NCBI GenBank assembly: GCA_016215155.1
Contig: JACRLQ010000008.1
Span: 83,705 to 147,704, forward strand
Source of the DNA: Nitrospirota bacterium
GTDB lineage: Bacteria; Nitrospirota; Thermodesulfovibrionia; Thermodesulfovibrionales; UBA6898
Length of the DNA stretch: 64,000 nt
Direction of reading: 5' to 3'
The notes under the pieces were generated by a model that saw only the letters and a list, made by a program, of their open reading frames with translations, ran no database searches and had not been told where the DNA came from. This document shows, piece after piece, positions 46,700 to 58,487 of the stretch. The first letter of the stretch is position 1. Every line of letters begins with the position of its first letter. A program made the translations under genes and the position numbers.

Positions 46700-48001
46700 A
46701 TGCATATGAAAAAAGCCATGACCCTCTTCTGCGCTGTTGTCTTCTTCATAATCATCAATTTTTCAACGGTATATGCCTCAGCTCCGGCGCATATTGCCGA
46801 GGACACCCAACAGGACATCGCAGAGGGGCCGGCCTTCGAAAAAGGCAATGTCCCGATCATAATCGCCATGAAAACCGACGACGCAGTCGTTGAACACGTC
46901 ACTCCCGGAGCCTCACACCTTATCGGGTCGATCGACAATAACCAGGTAGCGTCAAAGGCCGTCGAAAAAAATGTAGGGCTCTTCAGCGTAAGGATCAAGG
47001 AGAGGTTCTCTCTCTACTTAAGCAGGTCCGGGCAGTACCTTGAATTGATGAAGGGCATACTGAGGTCCATGGACGTGCCTGAAGATATCGTTTTTCTTTC
47101 TCTTATCGAGAGCGGCTTCAACCCCAATGCGTATTCAATAGCGCGGGCGGCCGGTCCCTGGCAGTTTATTTCATCCACGGCCAAACGGTACGGCCTTGAG
47201 ATCAACTGGTGGAGGGACGAAAGACGCGACCCTGTGAAATCGACCATTGCCGCGGCAAGCTACCTGAAGGACCTTTACGGGATGTTCGGGTCATGGAGCC
47301 TTGCCATGGCTGCATATAACGCGGGTGAGGGCAAGATCTCAAAGGCGATAAAGAAAAATAAATCCGATGACTATTGGGACCTCCTCGGCACAAGGCATAT
47401 CAAGAACGAGACGAAGGAGTACGTGCCGAGGTTCATAGCGGCAAGCATGATAGCCAGCAATCCGCAGGAGTTCGGGTTTGATGCCATTGAATACCATGAA
47501 CCCATGAGTTATGACGAGGTTATGCTGGAATCCCCGATTGATCTTGCGGTGGCGGCGGAATCGGCAGGGGTCGGGGTAGATGTCATAAAGAAGCTCAATC
47601 CGGAATTAAGGAGATGGTGCACGCCGCCGGACGTTCCCGCATATATACTGAGGATACCTAAGGGCACAAGAGAGGTCTTTCTGGAGAAACTGGCTTCATT
47701 GCCGGAGGAATCCAGGCTTACCATGGACAAATATACCGTGAAAAAAGGTGACACATTAAAAAAGATAGCCAAAAAAACAGGTATCCCCGAGAATATCATC
47801 CTTTCGCTTAATCTGGTTGAAAAGATTATGCCTCTTTCTGAAGGCAATTTCATATATGTCCCGCCGAAAGGTTTCTATGTTGCCGACAAGGATGACAAAC
47901 GCGTTAAGAAAGTCTCACACAAGGTCAAGGTCAAACGCAGCAGGAAGGTCTCTTCAGTCTCAGCTAAAAACCATAAGATAAGGCTTAAAGATAAGTCATA
48001 A
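46700..48001 (+). CDS. Lytic transglycosylase with LysM domain (MltD-like)
   Basis: 433 aa. Signal peptide about 1-27. SLT/GEWL domain with catalytic Glu137 (FLSLIESGFNPNAYS), AAGPWQFISSTAKRYGL and MAAYNAGEGKI. One C-terminal LysM (YTVKKGDTLKKIAKKTG) followed by a very basic tail. It cleaves peptidoglycan in the periplasm. ATGs at 46700 and 46706 are both possible; AAAGGA is close to both. A strong terminator follows. Confidence 0.93.
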   Translation: MHMKKAMTLFCAVVFFIIINFSTVYASAPAHIAEDTQQDIAEGPAFEKGNVPIIIAMKTDDAVVEHVTPGASHLIGSIDNNQVASKAVEKNVGLFSVRIKERFSLYLSRSGQYLELMKGILRSMDVPEDIVFLSLIESGFNPNAYSIARAAGPWQFISSTAKRYGLEINWWRDERRDPVKSTIAAASYLKDLYGMFGSWSLAMAAYNAGEGKISKAIKKNKSDDYWDLLGTRHIKNETKEYVPRFIAASMIASNPQEFGFDAIEYHEPMSYDEVMLESPIDLAVAAESAGVGVDVIKKLNPELRRWCTPPDVPAYILRIPKGTREVFLEKLASLPEESRLTMDKYTVKKGDTLKKIAKKTGIPENIILSLNLVEKIMPLSEGNFIYVPPKGFYVADKDDKRVKKVSHKVKVKRSRKVSSVSAKNHKIRLKDKS

Positions 48002-48006
48002 AAAAT

Positions 48007-48038
48007 GCCCCGAAGCAAAAACTTCGGGGCTTTTTTTT
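48007..48038 (+). terminator. Rho-independent terminator
   Basis: GCCCCGAAG - CAAAAA - CTTCGGGGC followed by eight T. A perfect 9-bp stem; the clearest intrinsic terminator in the window. It ends the lytic transglycosylase transcript. Confidence 0.95.
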
Positions 48039-48083
48039 ATTTAATTCCGTCATTCCCTAGGTTAATCAGGAATCTAAACTTAT

Positions 48084-48782
48084 TCAGCCGGCCTTCTTTT
48101 CGTCGACCTTGCTCTTTGCCTCATTATAGAAGGGGGAGTCCTTGAATTTTTCGGTGATCTCTTTATATTTGCCCGCCGCTTCGTCCTTCTTTCCGTCGGC
48201 CTCGAGTATCCTGGCAGACTCCATTAACGCGAGGTCCTTGAACATGTCTCCCTGAAGCGCGTAAAGAGAATCAAAGGCCTTCAGCGCGTCGGCCCTATTG
48301 CCGGCCCGCAGACGGACGCTCGCCAGCTGCCTGTAGGCGAGCGGCAGGAGATTTTTTTCCGAGGAGTGGTCTTTTATAAAGAGTTCAAGCGTCTTTATCG
48401 CCTCGGGGTAGTTTTCAACCTCGGCATAACTGCCGGCAATGTATAGCAGCAGTCTTGGCGACTTGCTCTTTGAATAGGCCTGGTTGAAGAGATCGGCGGC
48501 CTTTTTGAACTGCTCCTGTTTTGATAAAGGGGACTTCTGAAACTCGTTATGATAGACCTTGTACGCCTCATATTCAATCTGTCGGGCCTTATCGTCAGAG
48601 GCATATTTGTAAAAAACACCTCCTGAGACCAGCGCGATACCAAGCGCAGCGGCCGAGCCGTACATTACCACAGCCCTTTGTTTGCGTCTCATCAACTCCT
48701 TTATATCGGATATTCTGTCCTGGACCTCGGTCTCAACCGCGACATCCTTATGCTTCACCTTCTTCTTGATCGCCCTTGGCAT
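48084..48782 (-). CDS. Membrane-anchored TPR protein (YfgM-like)
   Basis: 232 aa. Cytosolic basic N-terminus, one transmembrane helix (about 38-58, VVMYGSAAALGIALVSGGVF), then TPR-like repeats (AYRQLASVRLRAGNRADALK). Layout matches YfgM/TPR_21 proteins that assist secretion. Its ATG overlaps the PHP gene's stop by 1 nt (TAATG). Last gene of the aminotransferase-serA operon. Confidence 0.75.
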   Translation of the reverse strand: MPRAIKKKVKHKDVAVETEVQDRISDIKELMRRKQRAVVMYGSAAALGIALVSGGVFYKYASDDKARQIEYEAYKVYHNEFQKSPLSKQEQFKKAADLFNQAYSKSKSPRLLLYIAGSYAEVENYPEAIKTLELFIKDHSSEKNLLPLAYRQLASVRLRAGNRADALKAFDSLYALQGDMFKDLALMESARILEADGKKDEAAGKYKEITEKFKDSPFYNEAKSKVDEKKAG

Positions 48783-49438
48783 TAATTCCTCCTCATCGCT
48801 TTTTCTATCAGATGTTTTGAATTTTCAAATACGGCGCCGATGCGGTTTTCATCCACGCCGGCGCCAAGCAATATCTGTGTCGCAAAATCCTTTGTGATCA
48901 GGTCCGCTGGGCCGTGGCTGTCGGTATTCAGACAGAGCGGGGCCCCGAATTTCAACGCCTCCCTTGCGACATGACCGTTTGTGAGTGAATGGCCCTTCCT
49001 GGAGGTTATCTCCAGAGAGACATTTTTTTCCTTAGCGAAAAGCACGTCCTCCGTACAGATCAATCCGGGGTGGGAAAGGATGTCAGCCCCTGCCTCTATG
49101 GCCGCCCTGTTCGTTCCTTTTGACACCGGCTCGGCGATAGTCTCCCCATGGACTATGACTATCCTTGCCCCAAGTCTCCGGGCCTCCTTCACGAGGTCGG
49201 ATATAAGTTCAGGGGGCGAGTGGGTTATTTCGGCGCCGGGCACGACATCAATAGATATATAGGGACGCACCATCTCTAAGGCCTTAACTATCCTCGGAAT
49301 GATAAGGTCGAGGTTCGACGCGTCCATGTGATCAGTTATCGCCAAACCCCTGTATCCTGCCGCCTCGGCCCTTCTGATGAGTTCGAAAGGGACAAGTTCT
49401 CCGTCGCTGAATATGCTATGAGTATGTAAATCGATCAT
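48782..49438 (-). CDS. PHP-domain phosphoesterase
   Basis: 218 aa. Opening DLHTHSIFSDGELVP, AITDHMD, VVPGAEITH and CLNTDSHGPADL supply the metal-binding His/Asp residues of PHP enzymes. It is often annotated as histidinol-phosphatase family; true substrate unknown. A 10-bp inverted repeat (49452-49461 / 49485-49494) lies between comF and this gene. Confidence 0.85.
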   Translation of the reverse strand: MIDLHTHSIFSDGELVPFELIRRAEAAGYRGLAITDHMDASNLDLIIPRIVKALEMVRPYISIDVVPGAEITHSPPELISDLVKEARRLGARIVIVHGETIAEPVSKGTNRAAIEAGADILSHPGLICTEDVLFAKEKNVSLEITSRKGHSLTNGHVAREALKFGAPLCLNTDSHGPADLITKDFATQILLGAGVDENRIGAVFENSKHLIEKAMRRN

Positions 49439-50181
49439 CTAAAAAGATTACAGAAAATGCAGCTGAAATGTAAAGCTCCCCTGATGCATTTTCTATAAAT
49501 TCCCCGCCCTGGCGAGTGTGAGCACCCTGACCTCCTCCGCCCCTGCGCCTATAAGTTCCCGAGCGCATTCCGCAACAGTGGCCCCGGTAGTCATGACATC
49601 ATCCACAAGAAGCAGTCTGAGGCCCGAAACCACGGAAGAGCTTTTAAAAGCGCCCTTGAGATTTTGTTTCCTCTTCTCTTTTGAGAGCCCCAGTTGGGGC
49701 GGCGTCTCCGAAGCTTTATAAAGTCCGTCAAGCAGGAGGGTGATTCCGGCCTCATCCGATACCGCTTTCGCAAGCAGCAGAGACTGGTTAAATCCCCTGT
49801 CTCTGATCCCCCGGACGCTTAGGGGGACCGCGATTACCGCGTCGATGTCATTGAGGTCAGCTCCAGCCATAAGGCGGCCCAAAGGCCTGCCGAGTCTTCT
49901 CGTCCCCTGAAACTTGAAGGCGTGGATGGCCGCCGCGAGAACACCTTCATAAAGTCCGAAATAAGCGGCGCCCGAGTATGCCGGGGGGTCCTCGATGCAT
50001 CCCCCGCAAAGTCCGCTATACCCGGAAGTAAACGGGGTCGCGCAGAGTCTGCAGGCGGCCCCGGAATATTTTCTGAGGCCCGACCAGCATCCAGTGCAAA
50101 ATGGGGCATACACAAAGCTGTCCGAAGGACCTTCGCACGAAGGACACGATGAAGGATACACGGCGTTTATAAGCCCTGCTA

Positions 50182-52007
<1,826 letters not shown>

Positions 52008-53585
52008 TTAAAGACTGATCTGGTTAACAGACAGTATATTCGGCAGTTTCCTGATTTCTTCCATCACCTCTGAAGACGGGGTTGAATCGACGCTGACCAC
52101 GGATATCGCTATCCCGCCGGCGGATTCTCTGCCGAAATGCATCCGTGAAATATTTATATCGTTTTTTCCCATAAGGCCCCCGATGTTGCCGATGACCCCG
52201 GGTTTGTCGTTGTTATAGATGAGCAGCAGCACTCCATCAGGCACAATTTCGACTTTGAACCCGTCTATCAGGATAATCCTCGGGTCCTTCTTGCTGAAGA
52301 GCGTCCCTGCTACATAACTCTCCTTGTTTTTGGACTTTATCCTGAGGGCTATCATGCTGTAGTAATCCCCGGCCTCGCTGCTTTTGACCTCTTTGAGCTC
52401 AATGCCCCGTTCTTTTGCGATAAGGGGCGCGTTGACAAAATTTACGGTTTCCAGCAGTATCGGCGTCAGGTACCCCTTGATCGCGGCGATGGTGATCGGC
52501 GCGCTATTGACGTTTGCCGCGTCACCGTGGTATTCAACGGTTATCTCGGTCGCCCCGCCCTCGAAAATCTGGGACGAAAAAGATCCGAGTTTTTCAGCCA
52601 GTGTAATATAGGGCTGGAGCCTCGGCACCTGGTCGCTGGGGATTGATGGGAAGTTGACCGCGTTTCTTATCGTTCCGCGCACGAGATAGTCGGCAACCTG
52701 TTCGGCAACGGCGAGGGCGACGTTTTCCTGGGCCTCTTCCGTCGAAGCCCCGAGATGAGGGGTGCAGATCAGGTTTTCCACTGTAAGCAGAGGGTTGTCC
52801 ACCGGGGGTTCCTTTTCAAAGACATCCAGCGCGGCGCCCGCCACCTTTCCGCTTTGCAGCGCATCATAGAGGGCCTTTTCATTGACAATCCCTCCGCGCG
52901 CGCAGTTGATTATCCGGACACCATTTTTCATCCGGTTTATCGTCTCGGCATTGATCAGGTTTTTTGTCTCGGCCGTCATCGGCGAGTGGACCGTGATAAA
53001 GTCCGATTCCGTGAAGATCTCATCAACAGACACCTTTTTTATCCCCAGTTCCGCGGCCTTCTCTTCGCTCAGAAACGGGTCATAGGCAATAATATTCATC
53101 TCGAGTCCGCGGGCCTTTGTCGCAACCTGCGTGCCGATCGCGCCAAGCCCGATTATTCCCAAGGTTTTGTTGAATAGCTCTACCCCCATGAATTTCTTTT
53201 TTTCCCACTTGCCCGCCTTCATGGAGGCGGTTGCGGCGGGGATCATACGGGCGACCGAAAAGAGCATTGCCATGGTGTGTTCCGCGGTCGTGACGGTGTT
53301 GCCGCCGGGGGTATTCATTACGACGATGCCCTTTTTGGAGGCCGCCGCCTTGTCAACGTTGTCGAGTCCGGACCCCGCCCTGCCTATGACCTTAAGGTTG
53401 GAGGCCGCTTCGATAATGTCGGCGGTCACCTTAGTGGCCGACCTTATTACCAGCCCCTGGTACTGTCCAATGCATGCCTTAAGTTCGTCCGGCTTCATCC
53501 CGGTCTTTACATCGACCTCAAGACCGGCCTTTTTCAGAATCTCTACGCCTTTGGAAGAGATATTGTCGCTTATCAAAACCTTCAT
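52008..53585 (-). CDS. serA: D-3-phosphoglycerate dehydrogenase
   Basis: 525 aa, the long form with catalytic/NAD domains, an ASB domain and a C-terminal ACT domain (KPGVIGNIGGLMGKND). NAD loop LGIIGLGAIGTQVA; catalytic Arg in NCARGGIVNE and His in CTPHLGASTEE. First step of serine synthesis. Its ATG overlaps the aminotransferase TGA by 4 nt. Confidence 0.95.
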   Translation of the reverse strand: MKVLISDNISSKGVEILKKAGLEVDVKTGMKPDELKACIGQYQGLVIRSATKVTADIIEAASNLKVIGRAGSGLDNVDKAAASKKGIVVMNTPGGNTVTTAEHTMAMLFSVARMIPAATASMKAGKWEKKKFMGVELFNKTLGIIGLGAIGTQVATKARGLEMNIIAYDPFLSEEKAAELGIKKVSVDEIFTESDFITVHSPMTAETKNLINAETINRMKNGVRIINCARGGIVNEKALYDALQSGKVAGAALDVFEKEPPVDNPLLTVENLICTPHLGASTEEAQENVALAVAEQVADYLVRGTIRNAVNFPSIPSDQVPRLQPYITLAEKLGSFSSQIFEGGATEITVEYHGDAANVNSAPITIAAIKGYLTPILLETVNFVNAPLIAKERGIELKEVKSSEAGDYYSMIALRIKSKNKESYVAGTLFSKKDPRIILIDGFKVEIVPDGVLLLIYNNDKPGVIGNIGGLMGKNDINISRMHFGRESAGGIAISVVSVDSTPSSEVMEEIRKLPNILSVNQISL

Positions 53586-54739
53586 CGGGTGCTTCCCTCC
53601 TGGACCATTAATAGTTCCTGGGCAACAGCGACCCCTGAACCGAGTTTAACCGGATGTCCCATTCCTTTGAGGACCATCTCGATTCCTGCGATAGCGGTTA
53701 TTACATCAAATGTGCCGGCATATCCAAGGTGGGCAATCCTGAAGATCTTGCCCTTGGCGTGCCCCTGTCCTCCGGCTGCTGTAATTCCATATTTGACACG
53801 GAGGTTTTTATATATCTCCTGCCCGTCGAGCCCCTCCGGGGAGTTAATGGCGGTGACGGAATTGCTGGGAGACTCCTTTGTGAACATCTCCAGCCCAAGG
53901 GCCTTTACCGCCTCTCGCGTCGCATGGGCCAGTCTTTCATGTCTTGCAAAGGCCTTTTCGAGGCCCTCCGCCTGAAGTATCCTGAGGCATTCGTTAAGGC
54001 CAATGATCAGGGAGACGGGCGAGGTGAAGTTTGTCTGGTTTTTGGATAGCGCCTCGCGTTCCTTTTTAAAGTTGAAATAGAAATTCGGCAGGGTTGATTT
54101 ATCCGCAAACCCCCATGCCTTTTCGCTGATACCCACGAAGGCGAGCCCGGGCGGAAGCATAAGGCCTTTCTGGGAACCGCCGATGAGGACGTCTATGCCC
54201 CATTCATCCATCTTCAGGTCGTGGGCCACAAGCGCCGAAATGGCGTCCACCACGAGGATCGTCCCCTCATATTTTTTTACGATCGAGGCAAGGGCCTTGA
54301 TGTCATGATAGACACCAGTAGAGGTCTCGGACGCCTGCACAAAGACACCTTTTATGGAAGGGTCTTTTTTCAGGGCTTTTTCGACCTCTTCCGGCTTCAC
54401 CGCGTAACCCCAGTCTATCTTTATCTCTTCCGTGCCGAGGCTGTAGGCCTTGCATATCTTGGTCCACCTCTCGCCGAAGTTGCCGCCGTTTATCACAAGG
54501 GCCTTGTCACCGGGGCTGAAGAAATTATTCACCGCTCCGACCATACCGCCGGTGCCGGTCGAACATATTATAAGCACATCATTTTTGGTCTGGCAGAGCC
54601 ACTGCAGGCCTTTTTTTGCGGAATCAAGGACAGGCAGAAAATCAGGTGATCTGTGGTGTATTATCGGCATTGCCATTGCAAGTAACGCCTCTGGTGGGAC
54701 GGGGGTCGGACCAGGGGCCAGAAGATATCGTTTTAACAT
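53582..54739 (-). CDS. Class V aminotransferase (alanine-glyoxylate / serine-pyruvate type)
   Basis: 385 aa. PLP Lys in IGGSQKGLMLPPGLAF, N-terminal LLAPGPTPVPPEALLAM. The tight 4-nt overlap with serA suggests it supplies the phosphoserine aminotransferase step, as class V enzymes do in some archaea and bacteria lacking serC; this is inference. AAGGAGG precedes the ATG. Confidence 0.88.
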   Translation of the reverse strand: MLKRYLLAPGPTPVPPEALLAMAMPIIHHRSPDFLPVLDSAKKGLQWLCQTKNDVLIICSTGTGGMVGAVNNFFSPGDKALVINGGNFGERWTKICKAYSLGTEEIKIDWGYAVKPEEVEKALKKDPSIKGVFVQASETSTGVYHDIKALASIVKKYEGTILVVDAISALVAHDLKMDEWGIDVLIGGSQKGLMLPPGLAFVGISEKAWGFADKSTLPNFYFNFKKEREALSKNQTNFTSPVSLIIGLNECLRILQAEGLEKAFARHERLAHATREAVKALGLEMFTKESPSNSVTAINSPEGLDGQEIYKNLRVKYGITAAGGQGHAKGKIFRIAHLGYAGTFDVITAIAGIEMVLKGMGHPVKLGSGVAVAQELLMVQEGSTR

Positions 54740-54881
54740 CCAAACCTCCTTTATAACTCAGGGATTTATTGGGGGACTGGTCAGGGTTGAAAGCACAACT
54801 CCGGTCTCCAAGCCTTGGTCCCGATGCTGTATAAGCCTAGAAAAGTAGCATTAGAAGGGGTTATTTGTCAAGGAAAGTCAC

Positions 54882-54910
54882 TTTACAACACCCCTGCCGC
54901 GTATTATAAT
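54882..54910 (+). promoter_or_regulatory. Promoter of htrA, predicted leaderless
   Basis: TTTACA (54882-54887), exactly 17 nt, TATAAT (54905-54910). The predicted start of transcription is about 54917, and the ATG is at 54919. No Shine-Dalgarno lies between. Confidence 0.65.
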
Positions 54911-54918
54911 TGAACAGC

Positions 54919-56388
54919 ATGAGAAATAAAGTTGTCACGGTCATCGCGGTCCTCCTCGTCGGGTTTCTTCTTGGGGGTGTGTCTTTTTATCTCCTTGGTG
55001 AATGGACAGGCAAAAACAGAGGGAGCGTCCCTTATATGGCGCCGAACGTCCCCCGGCAGATCACCGAGACGAGCAGGGCCTTCTCGGAGATCGCAGGCGC
55101 AATCTCCCCTTCCGTAGTAAATATCTCGACGACGAAGATAGTAAAAAGAGACTCCAATCCTCTTTTTGACGATCAGCTGTTTGACCTCTTTAACCCTTTT
55201 CGCGAGTTCAGGACCCCCAAGAGGTGGAAGGAACAGAGCCTCGGCTCGGGAGTCATCGTCTCTTCGGACGGCTATATCATTACCAATAATCATGTGATAG
55301 AGCATGCCGATGAAATAAGGGTCACACTGCTCGACAAGCGGTCTTTCAAGGCAAAGATAATAGGGGCCGACGCCAAATCCGATGTCGCGGTCGTAAAGGT
55401 GGAGGCAGGCGGCCTGCCTGCGGTCAAATGGGGAGATTCGGACAGATTACAGGTCGGGGAATTCGTTCTTGCTATCGGGAACCCTTTTGGATTGAGCCAT
55501 ACCGTAACCATGGGGATTATAAGCGCGGTCGGCAGGGCGAATGTCGGGATCGCGGATTATGAAGATTTTATCCAGACCGATGCCGCGATCAATCCCGGCA
55601 ACTCGGGCGGTCCGCTCGTAAACATCAAGGGTGAACTTATAGGAATGAACACCGCTATTTTTTCGAAGTCAGGAGGGTATCAGGGGATAGGGTTTGCCGT
55701 GCCCAGCAATATGGTGAAGCTTGTCATGGACCAACTGGAGAAGAAGGGCAAGGTCACCAGGGGATGGCTTGGCGTGACGATACAGGAACTCACCCCCGAA
55801 CTGTCGAAGAAGTTCGGACTCAAGGACTCGAAGGGCGCCCTTATAGGGGACATCGCAAAGGGCAGCCCGGCCGATAAGGCAGGGATAAAGCGGGGCGATA
55901 TAATAATTGAGTATAACGGCAAAGGGGTCAAAGAGGTGGGAAACCTCAGGAACATGGTCTCCCAGAGCAAGGTAGGTTCCGAGGTCGAAGTTAAGGTCCT
56001 CCGCGGAGACAAGGAATATTCTTTTAAGGTCCTGATCGCTGAACTTCCCAAAGACCTCGCTGAGTCCGGGCAGGGTCCTATGCCCGAGGAGCAGTCGTTT
56101 GAGGGGCTTGCAGGGATGAGCGTCATGGACCTGACAAAAGAGATCGCCAGACAGCTCGGTCTGCATAGAGAAGACAAAGGGGTCGTCGTTATAAGGGTTG
56201 AGCCCGGCAGTTCGGCGGAAGAGGCCGGTATCCGCAAGGGAGACGTCCTTCAGGAGATCAACAAAAAGAAGATAGAGAAGCTCGACGATTACAACAAAGT
56301 GACCGCCGAAATCCAGCCGGGGGACACGATCCTTCTTTTCGTAAACAGGGGCGGCAAGAAATTTTACGTGACCCTGAGGTCCTCCTGA
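54919..56388 (+). CDS. Periplasmic serine protease HtrA/DegQ type
   Basis: 489 aa from ATG 54919. Signal anchor about 5-28. Catalytic His125 (IITNNHVIEH), Asp155 (KSDVAVV) and Ser229 (NPGNSGGPLVN), followed by two PDZ domains (about 275-365 and 385-485). It degrades or chaperones misfolded envelope proteins. An upstream in-frame TTG (54910) overlaps the -10 box and is rejected. Confidence 0.94.
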   Translation: MRNKVVTVIAVLLVGFLLGGVSFYLLGEWTGKNRGSVPYMAPNVPRQITETSRAFSEIAGAISPSVVNISTTKIVKRDSNPLFDDQLFDLFNPFREFRTPKRWKEQSLGSGVIVSSDGYIITNNHVIEHADEIRVTLLDKRSFKAKIIGADAKSDVAVVKVEAGGLPAVKWGDSDRLQVGEFVLAIGNPFGLSHTVTMGIISAVGRANVGIADYEDFIQTDAAINPGNSGGPLVNIKGELIGMNTAIFSKSGGYQGIGFAVPSNMVKLVMDQLEKKGKVTRGWLGVTIQELTPELSKKFGLKDSKGALIGDIAKGSPADKAGIKRGDIIIEYNGKGVKEVGNLRNMVSQSKVGSEVEVKVLRGDKEYSFKVLIAELPKDLAESGQGPMPEEQSFEGLAGMSVMDLTKEIARQLGLHREDKGVVVIRVEPGSSAEEAGIRKGDVLQEINKKKIEKLDDYNKVTAEIQPGDTILLFVNRGGKKFYVTLRSS

Positions 56389-56419
56389 TCCATAACCTTT
56401 TGGAAATCAGGGTGGGGTA

Positions 56420-57118
56420 ATGGGTAAAAACGTTGTTGCGATAGTTCCCGCGGCGGGTATGGGCAGGAGGTTCGGCGAGGGTACAAACAAGACGCTTGAG
56501 ATACTGGCCGGCCGGCCCATGATGGTATGGGCGCTGGAGGCCCTTGAATCAATTGCCGAGGTGACGGAGATAATACCTGTCATCAAAGACGGGGACATGG
56601 CCTTAACCGCCGATCTGGTCGAGGAATATCACATTTCCAAAGTCAGGCGGATTGCTCCAGGGGGAAAGGAGCGTCAGAATTCGGTCTTTCACGGTCTGCG
56701 TCTTGTCGACGACAGGGAAAGCATAGTGATTGTGCATGACGGTGCCCGTCCGCTTATCGAGCCGGCTGTAATCTCCGGAGCAATCAGGCAGATGGAGGGT
56801 TGTGACGGTGTAGTCGTTGGGGTCCCTGTAAAAGACACCGTTAAGGAAGCCCGTGACGGCTTTGTCGGGAAGACCCTTGACCGGGGAGCGCTCTGGTCGG
56901 TGCAGACCCCTCAGATATTTTATTATGACGTTCTTTTCCGCGCCTATGAAAGGGCGATGAAGGAAGGATTTTACAGTACGGATGATTCGGCCCTTGTCGA
57001 AAGATACGGCGGGACGATAAAGATCGTGCAGGGTTCATACACGAACATAAAGGTGACAACCCCCGAAGACCTCAATATTGCCGAGCTCTTCCTTAAAATG
57101 CGGGAAGGCAGGCCGTGA
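56420..57118 (+). CDS. ispD: 2-C-methyl-D-erythritol 4-phosphate cytidylyltransferase
   Basis: 232 aa. CTP-binding loop IVPAAGMGRRFGEGTNK at the N-terminus; VHDGARPLI and TDDSALVER are conserved. Third step of the MEP isoprenoid pathway. Its TGA overlaps the GTG of ispF. Confidence 0.95.
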   Translation: MGKNVVAIVPAAGMGRRFGEGTNKTLEILAGRPMMVWALEALESIAEVTEIIPVIKDGDMALTADLVEEYHISKVRRIAPGGKERQNSVFHGLRLVDDRESIVIVHDGARPLIEPAVISGAIRQMEGCDGVVVGVPVKDTVKEARDGFVGKTLDRGALWSVQTPQIFYYDVLFRAYERAMKEGFYSTDDSALVERYGGTIKIVQGSYTNIKVTTPEDLNIAELFLKMREGRP

Positions 57119-57585
57119 GGACCGGATTCGGATATGATTCCCACAGGCTGGTCGAGGGAAGAAAGTTGATTCTGGGAGGCGTCGAGGTCCCGTTCGAAAA
57201 GGGCCTCTCGGGGCACTCCGACGCCGATGTGCTCACCCACGCGATCATCGACGCTATTGTCGGGGCTTTAGGTCTTGGCGATATCGGCAAACACTTTCCT
57301 GATACTGATATGAGGTGGAAGGATGCGCGAAGCATAGAGCTGTTGAAAGAGATTGTCAATATTGCGGCTGAAAAGGGATTTAACGTGTCGTGGATAGACT
57401 CGACCATCATCGCCGAAAGACCGAGGTTGGCGGATTATATCGAGAGCATGAAAGGGGCGATTGCGGAGTCCGGCATAAGCAGGGACCTTGTCAGCATAAA
57501 GGCCAAGACGAATGAAGGCATGGGGTTTATTGGCAGGGGTGAGGGGATTGCGGCTTATGCGGTATGTGTGTTGAAGAGAAATTGA
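57115..57585 (+). CDS. ispF: 2-C-methyl-D-erythritol 2,4-cyclodiphosphate synthase
   Basis: 156 aa. Metal ligands D8 and H10 (GFGYDSHRL) and H42 in SGHSDADVLTH; HFPDTDMRWKDA and TNEGMGFIGRGEGI conserved. The GTG start at 57115 overlaps ispD by 4 nt. Confidence 0.95.
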   Translation: MRTGFGYDSHRLVEGRKLILGGVEVPFEKGLSGHSDADVLTHAIIDAIVGALGLGDIGKHFPDTDMRWKDARSIELLKEIVNIAAEKGFNVSWIDSTIIAERPRLADYIESMKGAIAESGISRDLVSIKAKTNEGMGFIGRGEGIAAYAVCVLKRN

Positions 57586-57717
57586 TAGTAAAGATTGACC
57601 CGCAGGCAGCGGTTATTTTTGAGAGTCACTGAAAAAAGTAGCCTGACCCTTTCCTTCTACAAAGTGCCCATGCGTTTTATGCTGCGCGCTAAGTGAAGGA
57701 TGAATGGAGGCAAGAAA

Positions 57718-58407
57718 ATGAAAAAACTAGGTTGGGCGGTTAGCTGGTTATTGGGCGGTTTTTTTCTCCTGAATGGTATTTATATTTTATATAATAGCGA
57801 ACTGATTGATAAGGATCATCTTTCATCAATTCCATCCTTTCTTGCGGCTCTACTTCTGTTGCCACCGGTGCGAAGATTCGTTCACTCAAAGACAAACTAT
57901 AAATTTCCGCTCTATGCGAGAGTAATAGCCATAGTTATTATTTTTATAGTAGCTGTAAAAATCTCAGATAGAAATCATGTCGAATATTTCAATAACAACT
58001 CTGCAAGTATTCTTGCGGAAATAAACGATTTAATTAAAACTGGCTACTACGAGGTTGCTTTATTGAGGACGAAAAAATATGTTACTTCCGGAAATAAAGA
58101 ATTGCTCCATTTTCATAGCATAGCCAAAACTAAGACAGATGAGCTTAATGCAATAAGAAAGAAAAATGAAAGCTCGGAGAAAAGAGATGAAAATTATTCG
58201 TGGGCATCCAAGATAAGCAAAGAAAAATGTAATGAAATTGCAATGATTGGCTTAAATAAAGGTCGTCGGGACAGGGCGGTTGCAATTAGGGACAATAATA
58301 ATATGGATTTTGCGTATTCTTTTTGTGGTGAATGCAGTATTGCTGAAAAGGGTGAAATTGCTACTTGCTACGAAATTGGATACGACAAAGGCTATTACGG
58401 CAGATAA
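57718..58407 (+). CDS. Unknown membrane protein in AT-rich island
   Basis: 229 aa from ATG 57718, chosen because GGAGG lies 8 nt upstream; ATG 57700 is possible. Up to three transmembrane segments in the first 90 residues (WAVSWLLGGFFLLNGIYILY, FLAALLLLPPV, VIAIVIIFIVAVKI), then a charged helical region and a C-terminus with three cysteines (FCGECSIAEKGEIATC). No family recognised. Base composition is clearly more AT-rich than neighbours, suggesting acquisition. Confidence 0.6.
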   Translation: MKKLGWAVSWLLGGFFLLNGIYILYNSELIDKDHLSSIPSFLAALLLLPPVRRFVHSKTNYKFPLYARVIAIVIIFIVAVKISDRNHVEYFNNNSASILAEINDLIKTGYYEVALLRTKKYVTSGNKELLHFHSIAKTKTDELNAIRKKNESSEKRDENYSWASKISKEKCNEIAMIGLNKGRRDRAVAIRDNNNMDFAYSFCGECSIAEKGEIATCYEIGYDKGYYGR

Positions 58408-58487
58408 TAAATCAGCTAAAGTATTTCCTCCGTCGTATTTAGGCTTGTTAAAGCAGTAACATAAGCTGCTAATAATTCCATTGTTGG

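Noticed and set aside
58408-58487. Integron attC-like site
   Set aside because: A GTTAAAG string and an imperfect hairpin are present, but no matching core pair and no integrase nearby.
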